The position numbers and the translations under genes were made by a program. Below the pieces are notes generated by a model that saw only the letters and a list, made by a program, of their open reading frames with translations, made no database searches and had not been told where the DNA came from. Source: Chaenocephalus aceratus (Eukaryota; Chordata; Actinopteri; Perciformes; Channichthyidae). From it: a DNA stretch of 64,000 nucleotides. The number at the start of each line of letters is the position of its first letter. Within the stretch, counting starts at the first letter, position 1. Below, piece after piece: positions 1 to 62,379 of the stretch. The stretch covers positions 25,197,859-25,261,858 of the forward strand of contig CM043785.1 of assembly GCA_023974075.1 (NCBI GenBank), written 5' to 3'.

Positions 1-226
1 GACCGATATCTGAACCTAATGCTGTTTTGTAAAGAGCAACTACAGAAACAATAACATACTTTAAAGGGCATGAAGTGTAACTCCAATCATGTCTATTCCT
101 TTATTTCCCTTTCATGACATTATCCTCTTCGCAATTAGCAAAACCGATCTACTTCAACATCCCCAAAAATCTCAATTGTTATCCCTGTTTCCCTTTCAAA
201 CATCAATACTTTCCTTCTCTCCGCAG
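1..226 (+). other. nsun7: nsun7 intron (3' part)
   Basis: This is the end of an nsun7 intron whose upstream exon is outside the window. It ends in a pyrimidine-rich tract and an AG at 225-226. I see no other feature in it. Confidence 0.75.
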
Positions 227-22661
<22,435 letters not shown>

Positions 22662-22809
22662 AAGAGAGATCATGAACACTGATGTTGTGGTTAATAACAA
22701 TAATGGCAAGTTCTGACACTACAGTCAATCATAATGGACTCCCAAGTTAATTATTTGAAATGATTTAAAACCAAGAAAAATATTATTGTATTGTTAGTTA
22801 ACTATGAAA

Positions 22810-22815
22810 AATAAA
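22810..22815 (+). terminator. nsun7: nsun7 poly(A) signal AATAAA
   Basis: The first canonical AATAAA after the stop at 22661, about 150 bp downstream. Confidence 0.6.
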
Positions 22816-22993
22816 AATGTATGAAAAATATGTTTTAAAGAAGTTTTACTCATATTGACATCTCTATTGGTATTTCTTAAAACTACACAAATGTTCAAGA
22901 TATAACAAAAAAACATTGAATTGTATAATTATAAAGGTATAGTAGTTCAAATAACGTCATTAAAATACCAATGTTCAGCTTATGTGTATCAAT

Positions 22994-23300
22994 TAGGGCT
23001 GCTCGATTATGGCAAAAATCATAATCTCGATTATTTGGGTCAATAATTGATATCACGATTATTAAAAACGATTATCTATTTACTTTGAAAACATCCATTT
23101 ATTGGAGAAAAAAAACTGTGAACAGTATGTTTTTAACAGTTGATTACCCTGAACTTTAAGTATAATTCAACTGAAAAAACAATAATTTTTTTATTAATAA
23201 AAAAAACAAAAAAACAATCGTTTTATTTCTATTACGTTGTTTTCGTAATCGTTGCAAGTCATAATCGTAATTGCGATTAAAATTAAATTGAGCAGCCCTA
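22994..23300. mobile_element. MITE with TAGGGCTGCTC inverted ends
   Basis: TAGGGCTGCTCGATTATGGC at the left is mirrored by GAGCAGCCCTA at the right, about 307 bp. The interior is rich in CGATTAT words. A related left end occurs at about 62795. It sits between the two convergent genes. Confidence 0.7.
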
Positions 23301-26109
23301 ACATCTAGTGACTTTATAAAATGTATGGGGTGGGAAGTACGAGAAGAAAATAGATTTGTCCAAATAATAATCAAAAAGGAAGCCACTAGTTCTGTTTTAT
23401 AATGCTGTTTATTCTCACAATTGATTACATCGATAAAGTGTACAAATCAGTGAGCAGCAAAGGAAGCAACACATCCATCTGAGGGAAAGGTGTGTGTGTG
23501 TGTGTGTGTGTGTGTTCATGTGTGTGAGCCTGACAGAGACACTGGGAGTGCACACGTTACTACCGTTACTACCATCACCATCATCACTCCCAGCTCTCAG
23601 TGCGCTGTACAAGGTGAAGATGTATTTATTTTTCTGCGAAGCTTGCTTGTTGCATTGTGATTTAACCAGGGACTGAGACAATGACACCGAGTCAAGAGAC
23701 TTTACTCGCCCCAACTAATAAAATCAGTATATACCTTTATAAAATAGAATAAATAAAATAAAAAATATTTCTGTTCAGTACATACAGTCGTTCTTTCAAC
23801 CGTCCAAGGGCATGCAAGGCTTTTCACAACTTTCCATTTCTCGAGAAGATCAAAAGAATGCATAGATAATTGCTCAGTTAAATTCAGTATCAACGTAATT
23901 GACAACTGTGAAAATGTCCAATCGCCTCTCCTCGTTTCATTATTAGCTCTCGTAATTTTCTTATCTACAACAATGTATATCAGTATTTTACACTTTGGCC
24001 ATTTGGTGAGCTCTCAAAAAAAGGCATTTCATTAAAAGAAAATAGAAAACTACAGATATTTAAAAGAAAAAAAAGATAGCTTATCACAATGATTAATGCC
24101 GAATGTTACATTAAACTGATATTATGTACACGCTCATTTTGTCATCTCATTCACATTTCAACATCCTTGTGACAAAATAAAGTTGAAGTGGCGGTGTTTT
24201 CTCATCACATTCTCAAGTACACTCCTGCTTCCTTCAACACATGTAGGTTAACCGTGGAGTTTTAAAACCTGGGGCAAGAAAAGGAGACGACAAGACACTT
24301 TACAGATGTCCCCTTTAGATACTGTTGCCACCTGTCAAGATTCACTTCCTCACATGATGCCGTTTACAAAAAAAGGAGGGGTTTGGCAGATGGTCAATTA
24401 TAGAAGTTCAGTAATAAGATGTGTCCACAGTTTCTTTCTCTTACAAAAACCATCAGTGGGGCACTGGGAAACTTCGTCCTACCTCAAAAAAATGACAACC
24501 ACTGTGTATAGGTGTTGTTTCTATGACAGCATTATCTTGACAACACAGATTTTTAACGAGTGGTGTTTTTGTACATTTTCCCTCATCATAGGAATCAATT
24601 GGAATAAGGATGGCACTCACTGCTTAAATACTCTAATCTACAGCTTAATGTGTTTTTTACTTGCAATAAACGTCCACACTTATTACCTTACATCCAAGCT
24701 AATCAGATACGTGCTAATAAGGAGCTAGCAGTGTTGAATTGAGATTTGTGTGGGAAAAATGTCAGAATACAAACCAAAAGCAAGTGATCTTGAGAAAACA
24801 GAGCAGGCGCATTCAAGTGAGCGTAACCCTGGAGACAGACAGATGGCAGCCCAGGAGATCCTGTTAGTCCGAGTCCACATGTCTCTCGGTTGACTTTCCT
24901 CTCCAAAAACAGCTGGAGATGAAACCCGCCTCTCAGCTGGCACCAGACCCAGGTACAAAACTCATTCCTCCAGTCCTCATCTTTTTAGGATTAAGCCTTT
25001 CTTGTGTTGCCAACCCCCTTTTTTATTTTTTATTAGTGGACATGAAGTCTCTGAGGAATGGAACTGAGGTGGGATTTAGAGAAATATTCTGTCAAATTTC
25101 CTCCAGCATGTGTTCCTATGAGCAGCAGCAGCAGCAGCATGCCGATACTTCCTGTGTTTGGAGCAGCAGAGAGTAACACTTTGCCCGTCCCTGTCTCTTC
25201 CTTCATTATGGCTGTCGTCTGTTGCTTTCCAAGGGATAACGAAATAATAAAAACAGGTAAACAGGAAGTATGCGAAGGATGTTTCAGGTGAAAGGCCACC
25301 GCTCGTTTTAGACCCTCCAGGCCGATTCTTGCACATCTCGTCTATGAGGAACAAAGGAAGAAGACAGGAAGTGGCTTCGGATTCGATCACCCCTTCTGTA
25401 AGCAGCAGCAGTGTATTGATATTGTTTCTATTAAAAGTTCATGCAGGTTAGTTGAACAGGTATGAGTGTGTAGACTGACATTTCTCTTTAGTCTGTACTT
25501 GCTTCTTTCATTTGACTACAGACGCGATGGCTTCCCGGATTCTCTTTCCATTTCAGTCTACTGAGGACAACGACGAAGAGGGACAGAGGGGGACACGCCA
25601 CTACAGACTAACAGGACAACCAGGTGCATGATGGGAGGGGGGTCATGCTGGCTGCACAGACACGGATACAGTTAGATCATGGAGAGGTCAGCAGTTTGCA
25701 GCATCACACGTGCTGGAAGGAGCTCTTCCTACTTCTTCAGTTTTTGTTTCTCCTCGCTCCTCTGTGGGGGGGGTGAGAGTTACTCCTATGTACACAATCA
25801 CCACCAAAGATCTCCACTCGGGTGTTTCTCTGTGGTTTATTTCTTCTCCATAAGTCTTTGTTCATCTCCTTTTTTACGAGCAAACAGATTTGAATTTCCT
25901 CTCAAGAGCTTGAAAAACTCTTGAGGTGAAATTCCTTTTTCAGTCTGAAGAAGTGAAGGAATTGTGACAGGGCTTCCCCAAACCCTTGGGTTTACTGGGT
26001 TTCCATGGTTACAGGGGTCTGTGGTGGCGACAGGTATTTGGCAGCAATGCGACTAGTTACCATGGTGACTTGGGGTTGTGGTAGGGAGTCGGTAGCGCTT
26101 AACAGTTTG
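23301..26109 (-). other. apbb2: Probable apbb2 3' UTR and tail-to-tail spacer
   Basis: No coding exon of either gene was recognised here. On the - strand the first stretch after the apbb2 stop (26110) runs to a candidate AATAAA at 23408-23413, so up to 2.7 kb could be 3' UTR. That is in line with a long UTR in mammals, but only a transcript would prove it. It contains a short GT array (23491-23514) and a CAG run (25121-25138). Confidence 0.4.
23408..23413 (-). terminator. apbb2: Candidate apbb2 poly(A) signal
   Basis: AATAAA on the - strand (TTTATT on +), just before the MITE that separates it from the nsun7 poly(A) signal. Other AATAAA words exist further upstream (for example near 23620 and 25020), so the choice is tentative. 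Confidence 0.3.
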
Positions 26110-53077
<26,968 letters not shown>

Positions 53078-53097
53078 CGTGGCACAAGACAGATCAC

Positions 53098-54122
53098 CTG
53101 AAGAGGAAGAGATGGCGAACAGGAAGTGAATACATTTGAATGCACATGAACACAATACAGTTTAGGAGTTAGCCTTCAACAAAGGGTGTCTCTTTGCTAA
53201 CTTACTACTGCTGTAGTAGGAACTGCTATTCTTGCATTGTAATTCAAAAGACCGGTGCTAAGTAGGATATGGTTCCAGTTAATAAAACCTTTTTGCGGCA
53301 GAAAAAATATTGTAAATAAGGAGAAACCATATTCAATTTAAAAAGAAAAATTAATATTGTGTTAAGTAAAAAATATAATCGGTGAGAAGTGCCATCACAT
53401 CAAAGGGATTAATAATAGATTTGTAATGACTGTACATGAGTTTGAATATTCATTTTTGGCGCACTGCATGGGGAGGATCACAGAACATTGTCCAAGCTTT
53501 TTAAGGTGGAAAATGATCACTAAGAAAACCAATATTGTTGTTGTAACTTAATTTAAAAATGAGCAATCATCAAAATGTAATTAATCATATCAGAGCTTTA
53601 AAAAGACAGAGGTCAACTACATTCTAATGAATGCATTTAAAAATCCTGAAAGATATTTGGTGATATTATTTAGTTTTTCCTATACGAAACAAATCCCATG
53701 AAAAGGCCAAAATAACTAACAACTATTAACAAGTACTTCCTGTGTAGCCACAGCCTGATGTAGTTTATAGCAGTGTTTTCCTCTTCGTTATGCAAATAGT
53801 TACTCTTGCACCATATCCACAGCTAAAAATAGTACCCAGCAACAAAATGTCCTCCGGTTTAAGTCATGTTTGCTAAAGACTACAGTGCCCCCCTGTTTAT
53901 TGAGAACCACACACGGAAGGTTAGTTAGAGTGTATTAAAATAAGAAATAACACAGGGTTAGTTTTGGCCTGTTCATGGGATTTCTTGACAACAGAAAATA
54001 GAAAACTACCAGGTTTTTGTTTTACATTCCTAAGAGATACTACTGTAGAGCAGAGATGGACAACCTCTCCGCATGAAAAAAATGATCGTGCGTGCATGCG
54101 TGTGTGTGTGTGTGTGTTGTAC
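53098..54122 (-). other. apbb2: apbb2 5' intron
   Basis: AT-rich, with a CA/GT array at 54094-54117 next to the preceding exon's donor. Nothing else recognised. Confidence 0.55.
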
Positions 54123-54189
54123 CTGTCAGGAGGTCAGTCACAGACCGGCGCTGGTCACGGTTCAGGGTTCAGTAGACTCAGTTGCAGAT
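54123..54189 (-). other. apbb2: Probable apbb2 5' UTR exon
   Basis: Acceptor GTGGTGTTCAG|ATC after a CT-rich tract, and donor CTGACAG|GTACAA. In the frame that would join to the ATG at 53077 it contains TGA stops and no ATG, so it would be untranslated and supports the start at 53077. Called from splice signals alone. Confidence 0.45.
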
Positions 54190-55752
54190 CTGAACACCAC
54201 GGAGGGGAAGAAAGAGAAATAATGATCAGAAGAAGAAGAATGCAAAGAATCCTGAGCTCTTCTTGGGTTGCCCCTGGAGACCACATTCATCCATGTAGAA
54301 CCCAACTACAGCTGGTTTCTATGGAGACAACATAACACTGTAAGGCAGTGAAATGACTCCAAACAACTAATCATAGAAATGATAAAGGAGGCATTCAAGA
54401 ATCATATACAGAGAAGAAATGAACTCTCCGGCTGTTTGTTCTGCACACATTATTTAACTTCGTACATACCGTTACAGGTAATGTCTAGATCATTTAAGGG
54501 TTCTACTGCATGTTTTAAAAAGGGGCTCATACAAATATTAACTTAATAAAAAGCTGGAGGGTGGAGATAGTCTATGATACAACGTTAGAGCATGTTGGTT
54601 TATTAGTCTTCTACTATATATTAGTTTGTTCACAATAATCAGCAACTAGAGGACATTTTGTATGATGAGCTTCTCACCTCTCGACCTGACAGCCGTGGAG
54701 CAAAGGAGGACTATCTATAGGAAAACATGCATACAGAGAATTTCCGTCGTAGTTATGATAGTATATATCTGACACATGATGCTCAGGATAGACAGACTGA
54801 GCCAAAAACAGCTTCTCCTTGATTTGCTTCAGTGACGTCACCGTCGTCTTTCCGAAAAAGATCTGAGCGACGACACAAAAAGGCTCGTAAAACGGGAGAT
54901 GGGTGCAGCCCTGTTTCTCTAGCATGAAGCCTATACATCTCTCCTTGTTGGAAAATATGGACAAAACAAAATGGTGCACAGAAAAAAAGTGTCCAGCCTC
55001 AGCTGTCAGTCAACTATTTCTTTGTACTTTGTATATTTGCACAGCATGGTGCCTAACAGGTGTGAGAGAGATAGCCTTGTTGCCTTCCTGACAAAATAAG
55101 GCTCTAATTTGGCTTATATTTACAGACGCGCCATTTTAGTTTCTACAAAGTAACAGGGAAATCACAAGGGCTTTAACTGGGAAGTTTTACAGGAAGTGTT
55201 TTTATGTATGGAGGCGTGTGGCACAGTGGATAGTGGATTTTCAGTTATGACAGAAACACCAGTCATTTTATGTAAGTTTGTAGGTTTGATAAGAGTCTAT
55301 TTTTGTGTTAAAAACAAAGCAACTTGAAAGCCGGCCTGTACAGTTGCTGCTTACCAGAGAACTAAGGATGGTGGGAAACTCCAGCATGTAGCGCGGCCAT
55401 ACTGGAAGTCAGTGGTTCTCTCTTCATCCAATCACGAGGGCTTCACTAAAGGAGCAGTGTCCTGAGGGAGAGACAAACATAAAACAGGATTAATGAAAGA
55501 GAGAGAGAGGGAGGCTGGACAGAGAGAGAGAGAGAGAGGGAGGCTGGACAGAGAGAGAAAGAGAACTGCAGGACACCAGAGGGACAAATAATAAAGACAC
55601 ATCAATTATTCACAACTTCGGTCAAAATGTATACATAAGGTGTGTGTGCGTGTCATTTTTTATAGAGCTCGTATTTCTGTCTTTGGTGCAGTCTTGCCAA
55701 CCCTTCACTGACTGGAACCATCATAAACGTATTGCCACAGGAGACTTGTAAA

Positions 55753-55805
<53 letters not shown>

Positions 55806-58800
55806 GCTGAGGGGCTGGAAAAGCACCTGGAAAGATTTTGAGGAATACAATTGTAACAGCTGAAAGAAATGAGATCCCATCTAAGCTCAACTAGCAGGCG
55901 ACACTGACCATTGCAAAGACATACTTCCAAATTACCAGTACTGAATCCATCTCAATTTAATACATAATAAAGTCCATCATTTTAAGATATAATGATTTAC
56001 AATCTCACACTCAGCTGCAGGGGTAAAGCAATGACATTCAGGCATTTGAGTGCAGCATGATCAAATCCGATGGTAGTCATCGTCATTGGTCCAGATACTG
56101 AAACTGATCAGTGTGTGGTTTTGAATGCACCATTTGATGATTTACCCTTCTGCCTAATTCACTGCAGAGCATGAGGACTGAAGCCAACACTACTTGCAGG
56201 CAAGGCTTCCTCTTGCTTTATCTCTTCTTCTCCCTCTGCTTTCCTCTAATAGCCGTAAGTCCTGGTCTGATGTCATCATTTTTTTCTGTCTTAAATGTCA
56301 ATAAACAGACGTAACATTACCGCCTACACACATAACTGACATCTGGAGGGGACAGTCAGTGCTGGTGCACACGTACAGTACAGCAGCTGTCTCTGACATT
56401 CACACAATGTTTTCCACATGATTTGGACTTATGGAGTGCATATTTTGATAAACATACAGTAGTCTCGTTATTCAAATGAAAAAAGATAAGAAATGAAATG
56501 CATAAGTACAAAAGAGTGTTAACAGGTGTGCAAAACAACAAAGAAAAGCAATGTTATTCCTAATCTATGGAGCTAGTTGTAATGCTTTGAGTGAGCTGTT
56601 GCTCTCCTGACTGTCTGAACAAGTAATTCATAGTTTGTCATATTTAATAAATGATAAGCCATAATGCTGCTCTGTAATTAGTCTAGCTCCACACTAGCAT
56701 TTTGTACAAGGCGAGCAATACAGTACAAGCCATTGTGGATCACTCTTTATACTCGCAGTACATTTTGAATGATCTGTTCAGAAACTATTAAAAAAAACAT
56801 TTTACAAGCATGTGAGTAGATGACAAAACACAGGCCATGTACTACTGTAAGGACCAAGTCAACCTTTAACAAAAAGTAGTTTTTATTACAAGCTGTAGTT
56901 TTAACGGAACAAAAATAAACCACATGCATTTGGTTATTCTTCCAAACTTGCAAAAATGTCCACTTAATCTCCAAGTTTACATAACCTTTTATTTGTACAG
57001 GTTTATGGAACTATCCAAAGTTATGAATAGTGCATACTTCTGTTCTATGCGTGCTGAATCTCTTGACTGGTGCAGGAAAATCCATGCAACAAACTGAAGA
57101 ACATTTGATCTGCCTCAATAACAGTCTCACTGAGCCCAAACTGTTTACTGACGTAACAGACCAAAGACATCTGGTTGGTCTGGAAACAAACACTAGGTGT
57201 TACACAGCCTGTGGCAACAAAAAAAGTAAACCATCTGAAGAGCAACGTTATAATTCTGACCTCAAACCAGATGTGTGTACGGTAATGTCTTTTCTCTAAT
57301 GGTTTGCGGAGTGGCTACAAAACCGATATTATTTCCTCACCTTAAAAAATCGCTGATGTTGTAAAATGTCACAACCGACAACTCATACTGGAGAAAATGA
57401 ACAACAGAACTATAAAAACTGCTAAAGATAACGGCAAGAAAACAACGATAAAGTCATACAGAAAACAGCAATAAAAATGTTGCACTCTGGGATTAAATTA
57501 TAAGGCATGCTCGCTCGGTTCCTTGAATCTTGCTGCAACAAGTCTGCATACCTGGGGACATGTGTGTGTGATTGTATAAAAGGGTGTCTACACTTAAAAC
57601 TAATGAATCACTTCCGTAGACATGTTGCTGCTGACCTAGGTTAACAGGTCGGATGTGGTTTGTCTAATCGAGGTTATTAACCTAACATTAGTACAACTGT
57701 CACTGTAAGTGATAAGTTGAATGGTGTTCACGCTCATATTAAGTAAAGAGGTAATCGGAGAGCCTCAGCCCCAACCGAGGGAAATTCATCAGACTTCATT
57801 CCTTCAGAGTTCCAAGCCTTTATACAACTTTTTTCCACATATGAAGCAGAACTCACCGTAAACACACTTTGATGTGTGAAAGCCGTGGAGGTGGCCTTAA
57901 AAGTACCCACTTTAACCTCATAGTGATCGTTTCATTGAATGCCCAGAGTGCTGGAGAAGAGCCAAAACAACAAAAACGTGTTCCGAACGCTAACTACAGG
58001 CTGCTCTGAAGTTGCCAAAACATTTCCTTTTCCTACAGACGGATGCAAAATGTAAAGTGTCTACATTTGGGTGGAGCTACATTTCAGCAGGAACCAAAAC
58101 TGTAACTTTCAATAGCCAGCTACACCTGGATACGGCCTCAAATTGCACGGGATGACAGTGATGCCTGCTTTGTACCATGAAGGGCTCCCTGCAGAAGACA
58201 AGGGGGTATCTGCGTAATTACAGGGCCCCCTTTGTAGGCAGGTCAGCATTGGCACTGAGAAAAACACAAACACTCATGTAATATAGTAAATATGAGGCTA
58301 AACCTTCCACATGGACTCCCTTGTAAACAGTTAAATGCACACAAAAACAGACACAGAGAGACAGGCAGACCCACTATAAAAAAGGCACACACTAAAAGCA
58401 ACAAACACAGACAGACAAAAACACACATTGGGAGGGTTGGTAATAGGATCTAGGATGTGTCGCAGCATGACAGTGACCTTTGACCCCGGACCAACTGGCC
58501 AACCCAGCGAGTGTGTGCTGTTGCATGTGTGGTAAAGTGTTAGGTATGTTGGGGGGTCTGCTCCACCAAGAATGAAGGTAGCAGCTGCAAAACACTTCAC
58601 ACACACCTCCATTTCTTTTGTACGTGTGCTGTGTGTAACCATCAACTTTTACCAGACTCCGGACTGAGCGACACAGATTGCTTTTAAATTCATATGCCAA
58701 ATGGACGCCTGCCAACATTTTGATCGACCTCTCATCCCTCCTTCCTGCCCTTCCCTCTCAACGTTTCTCACCAGTTCCTTTGCTAATCCCACTTGACTTT

Positions 58801-59450
58801 ACCTCTTTCCTTTTTCTTATTTTCTTGCCCATTTCCTCTTCCCTTCCCCTTCCTCTCTTAGTGTCTACTACATGAATCTTCTACCTCTTAACCCGCCCAC
58901 CCTTTTTCTTTGTCTAGGAGGGAATTGCAGTCTTTTCTCATTAAAAGTGAAGAACGTCTGTAAACTCTCATAAAACCACCTTTCTCTCTACAATCCTGAT
59001 TTACAGCCACTCTCCCCCTCCTGTTCTTGTCTCCCCCACTGCTGCAGAGAAACCCCATCTGTTTCCAAAAAATCCTGACAAGAAAGCAAAACTGTGGCAT
59101 TTAGAGAATAGGCCATCTAACACAAAATGGATGGCTCATGTCAACAAGGCAAGTCATGCAGAATAGAAAACGTAACGGGGGTTTTTTCTAACTTCTGGAT
59201 CAGGACATGAAAGTGTAAGCCAGCTATAAAATAGCAGGCAATCTTCCCAGATCTCTCAGAGATTTATGAAGACGAAGAAGAATGGAACAGGCTAACAAGT
59301 GTGCCACTCTCTCTAATGGTTTCAACATAAACTGTACCGAAAATAAATACCTCACGATGTCTATCTAATTATGAACTTGCTTTACTTTCACGGACCACAT
59401 TTTTGGTGATAACAAATGTAACATATTTACCAGCACATGTTCTACGCCAC
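54190..59450 (-). other. Upstream or 5' intron region of apbb2
   Basis: A good donor-like site on the - strand (GAGAG|GTGAGAAG at 54677) might mark another 5' exon, but no acceptor or coding support was found. CA array 55756-55802; GA-rich 55497-55565. No promoter or CpG-rich first exon can be pointed to. Confidence 0.4.
55756..55802 (+). repeat. (CA)n microsatellite
   Basis: About 47 bp of pure CA. Confidence 0.96.
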
Positions 59451-60010
59451 TACACTTACATTTAAATTTGTGCTGCGTCAGTTCAGCCATTATCCGCAAG
59501 GGTTTTTGAAATTGGTCCGTGCGCAAAGCATTGTGGGGATTTTAAGGACGCGAAGTCTACCCATGTGCAGCCTCGAAATTTCCCCCAAACCAAGGACACG
59601 GCCTCGGTGGAATTCCAAGTATGCTGGAGATTGGAACAGTCCTTCGGCGGCACTCGATGACGTAGCATCCTTGAAATATTGGCTTGGAAGCCAGTATCCT
59701 CGAGATTGAGAAACGGCCTCAGTTAACATGGCAGCGGCTATCGTTACTCCAAAAATAGTCAAGTTTGGATTCAAGGATTATTTTGTCGGTGACGGTAATA
59801 AGAAGAGAACAGCGGTATGCAGGGTCTGCAGCATAAAGATCAGTGACATGACCACCACAACATCCAACTTCATTTGTCACTAAAAAAAAAAACACAGAGA
59901 AAGGTACTGTGCATGTGTTGTGTTAGCTAGAAAGCTAACGTTAAGTTTAAGTGACGTTAGACTTGGTTTCAAATCAACAAAGCATTGCAAAGAGAAGACA
60001 AAACGGTACA
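59451..60010 (+). mobile_element. ZBED-type hAT transposon, 5' portion
   Basis: It carries the BED-finger start of a transposase (59728-59883). With the GACTTG-rich terminus at 60600-60781 it probably forms one degraded autonomous member of the same hAT family. The left boundary was not found. Confidence 0.5.
59728..59883 (+). pseudogene. BED-zinc-finger transposase start, truncated
   Basis: ATG to TAA, 51 residues: MAAAIVTPKIVKFGFKDYFV then GDGNKKRTAVCRVCSIKISD and MTTTTSNFICH. The CxxC (31, 34) and first His (51) of a BED finger are present; the rest of the finger and the transposase are missing. Confidence 0.7.
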
Positions 60011-60359
60011 TTAACACTAGAACCGCCAAGGGATTCATTTTGACTAACCCTGATTATTATCAGAAGTTACTGTAAACTTTTGAATAATGTAGTTCATCTA
60101 CTTTTAGTAGTTTGTTTAAATGTTTTAATTATGCTGTTTTTGTTTGTAGAAGTGCATCATTCCTTGATTTATTGTAAAATGAATCTGAACTTTTGGATCT
60201 GTTATGATGATATACTGAAGCAATTTCTAAATTAAACCAATTAAGTGAGTTTTAAATTGTCCTACTTAGTTTATAAGGAAATTATGAAGAGGAACAAATT
60301 AAATGATTTGAAAATTATATCTATGTAGGTGCTGATGCTGTTGGCGGTTCTAGTGTTAA
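60011..60359. mobile_element. piggyBac-type MITE
   Basis: TTAA at both ends (60011-60014 and 60356-60359) and a perfect 15-bp inverted terminal repeat CACTAGAACCGCCAA. 349 bp, no coding content. Confidence 0.88.
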
Positions 60360-60599
60360 CAGAAATTTCAATTAAATATGTGTAATGGCATATGCCATAT
60401 CTGATTTTCTTACCTGGAATTCTGCCTTTTTGAACAGACTTTTTGATTGAGTCCTAGCTATATTGTCTGCAGTTCTGGGTTAATATGAATCTAATATGAT
60501 TGTCATCGGTCTAAATTAGATTTCAAATTATTAACTGTGTATGTAATGAAGATCATAGTGTGGGTTGAATCCATTTTCATAACCACTGTCTTTTAACTG

Positions 60600-60781
60600 A
60601 TGCAGAAATGTGGAAACTGGGCTTATTCATCAGAATTCCGTATGACTTGCTTGACCTGAGCAATGACTTGACTTGACTTGCTTGACTCTCACCACAGTGA
60701 CTTGGGACTTGCTTGATACTTGTAGGTCAAGACTTGAGACTTGCTCATGACTTGAACATGTAGGACTTACTCCCACCTCTG
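60600..60781 (+). mobile_element. GACTTG-rich hAT terminus (3' end only)
   Basis: GACTTGACTTGACTTGCTTG-type words, then TCCCACCTCTG at 60771-60781, the same end as copy 2 (32241-32250). The matching left end was not located. Confidence 0.7.
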
Positions 60782-60828
60782 TTAGATACTAAAGCATCCT
60801 TTATACTATTCCTCTTGACTCCTGACCA

Positions 60829-62023
60829 TAGACTGTATATATAAATGGACGTAGTGTCCGTGACGTCACCCATAGGATTCTGCAGAGTTGCCGAGAAGCC
60901 CTTAGTAGGCAGAGTCGGCCACTAACGGCTCAACAGTGACGTCAGAGTCTAATCCCGCCTGCTCCAAATAAGGGCAAAGAGGCGGAGCCGAGGCGGGACC
61001 TGCTGCCTCCGAACTGGAAGTAAACAGAGCTAGCTCAGGCTAAGAAGATAAGCTAACATGAAATACATGCATACCAAGTTACTGCTAACAGTGTAGTTCC
61101 CCTATATAAACGTTACATTCATAATCAAATGCGACAATCTGCAAGAGAATTAGCTATATTTTGTTATTCTTAATGCTTGTCATTCACACGTTGAGAAAAG
61201 ACGGACTCCACCGCCCGGACCTAACGGAGCCGCAGTGGGCTAGCTCCGGGACGCCGGCTGGAGCTAGCCCCCTGCGGCTCCGTTAGCTCCGGCGGCCACC
61301 ACTGGCATAATTGGGTCCCCTATTAACATTTGCTCCCGTTTAGCATTATGGGCGTCATAGCCATAGACTATAAAAGTCATAAACTAAAATGTATATGATG
61401 TATAAAGGGTTACGTCCTTAGCTGGCTAATAAGTAGCAAGCTAAGCTACCAAGCACACAAACACCTGCGAACGGGGTTAACATGTATAATATTATAATTT
61501 TAGACTTCTTGGAAGTTCTGTTAGTACATTCAAGCGCACAGCACAACATTTGAATTGTCTGGTATTTGTAACAATATTCCCTAAAAGGCACAATCACCAC
61601 GAACACGGCTAAAGGGTCAAGTACAGTAACTACAACTAACGTTGTAGCCTCTATGGTTGTAGCCTAGCAGAGTGGACAAGTTGCTGTTAGCTGACAGTGA
61701 GGCATGTACGTGTCCATCAACGTGACCACGCCCTAATTTATGCAAAAGCTTTAAGGCTTAATATTAATTAAACATATGAGTTGAGAAAAAAATGCACCCC
61801 CCACACAGTAGTCATGAAGGGGGAATCTAACTATACAGAGAATATGGTTTTTTGAACCACGATGTAAACATGTTTATTTCTGCTGTAAAGTTGGGCATTT
61901 TAACATGGGGGTCTATGGAAATTGCTCCCTTCTGCAGACTGCTCCTACTGGCCACTAGATACACTGCAGTTTGAGACACTTCCGTATTAGCGTCCCGGCT
62001 CTTCCTCAGAGTTTGCCGCTTGG
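60829..62023. mobile_element. Probable transposable element (TAGACTGTATA family)
   Basis: Bounded by a 10-bp direct repeat CTCCTGACCA (60819-60828 and 62024-62033). The start TAGACTGTATATATAAATGG then ACGTAGTGTCCGTGACGTCA is a recurrent fish repeat; pieces of the same start also occur near 9390, 16884 and 21160. It contains a hairpin (61222-61289). No coding content recognised. Confidence 0.55.
61222..61289. repeat. GC-rich hairpin
   Basis: CTAACGGAGCCGCAG..GCTAGCTCC and its complement (GGAGCTAGC..CTGCGGCTCCGTTAG) around a 12-base loop. Confidence 0.85.
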
Positions 62024-62379
62024 CTCCTGACCAAACTCAAAGCAGATCATAGTAAGCTCATTGTATTCATCAAAGCTGTTTTTTAAACCCCTTTGATTGT
62101 AGGCTATATAAAGCTTTAAAAGGCTTAAGAGCAGCTTGCCTTGCAGACTCCCTGTGGTTTAATGTACCTTTATGGTTAGTAAGAGGATCAGAGGCAAAGT
62201 CATAGGACAACTGGTGATACGGCATGTTCAAATATCATTCGAATAAAGTCCTACAAATATTTAAGATAAAATTATTATAGAAGACATTTTTTTTTTTTTA
62301 ACAAATTCAGGTTCTGTGTTGCTGTATTGTCTACTTTTAAGTCATAATAAAAAACAGATGCAATGTTGTATTTTATTAA

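Noticed and set aside
54677..54790. Further apbb2 5' exon ending at a good donor on the - strand
   Set aside because: Only a donor-like site was seen; no matching acceptor or start codon could be chosen.
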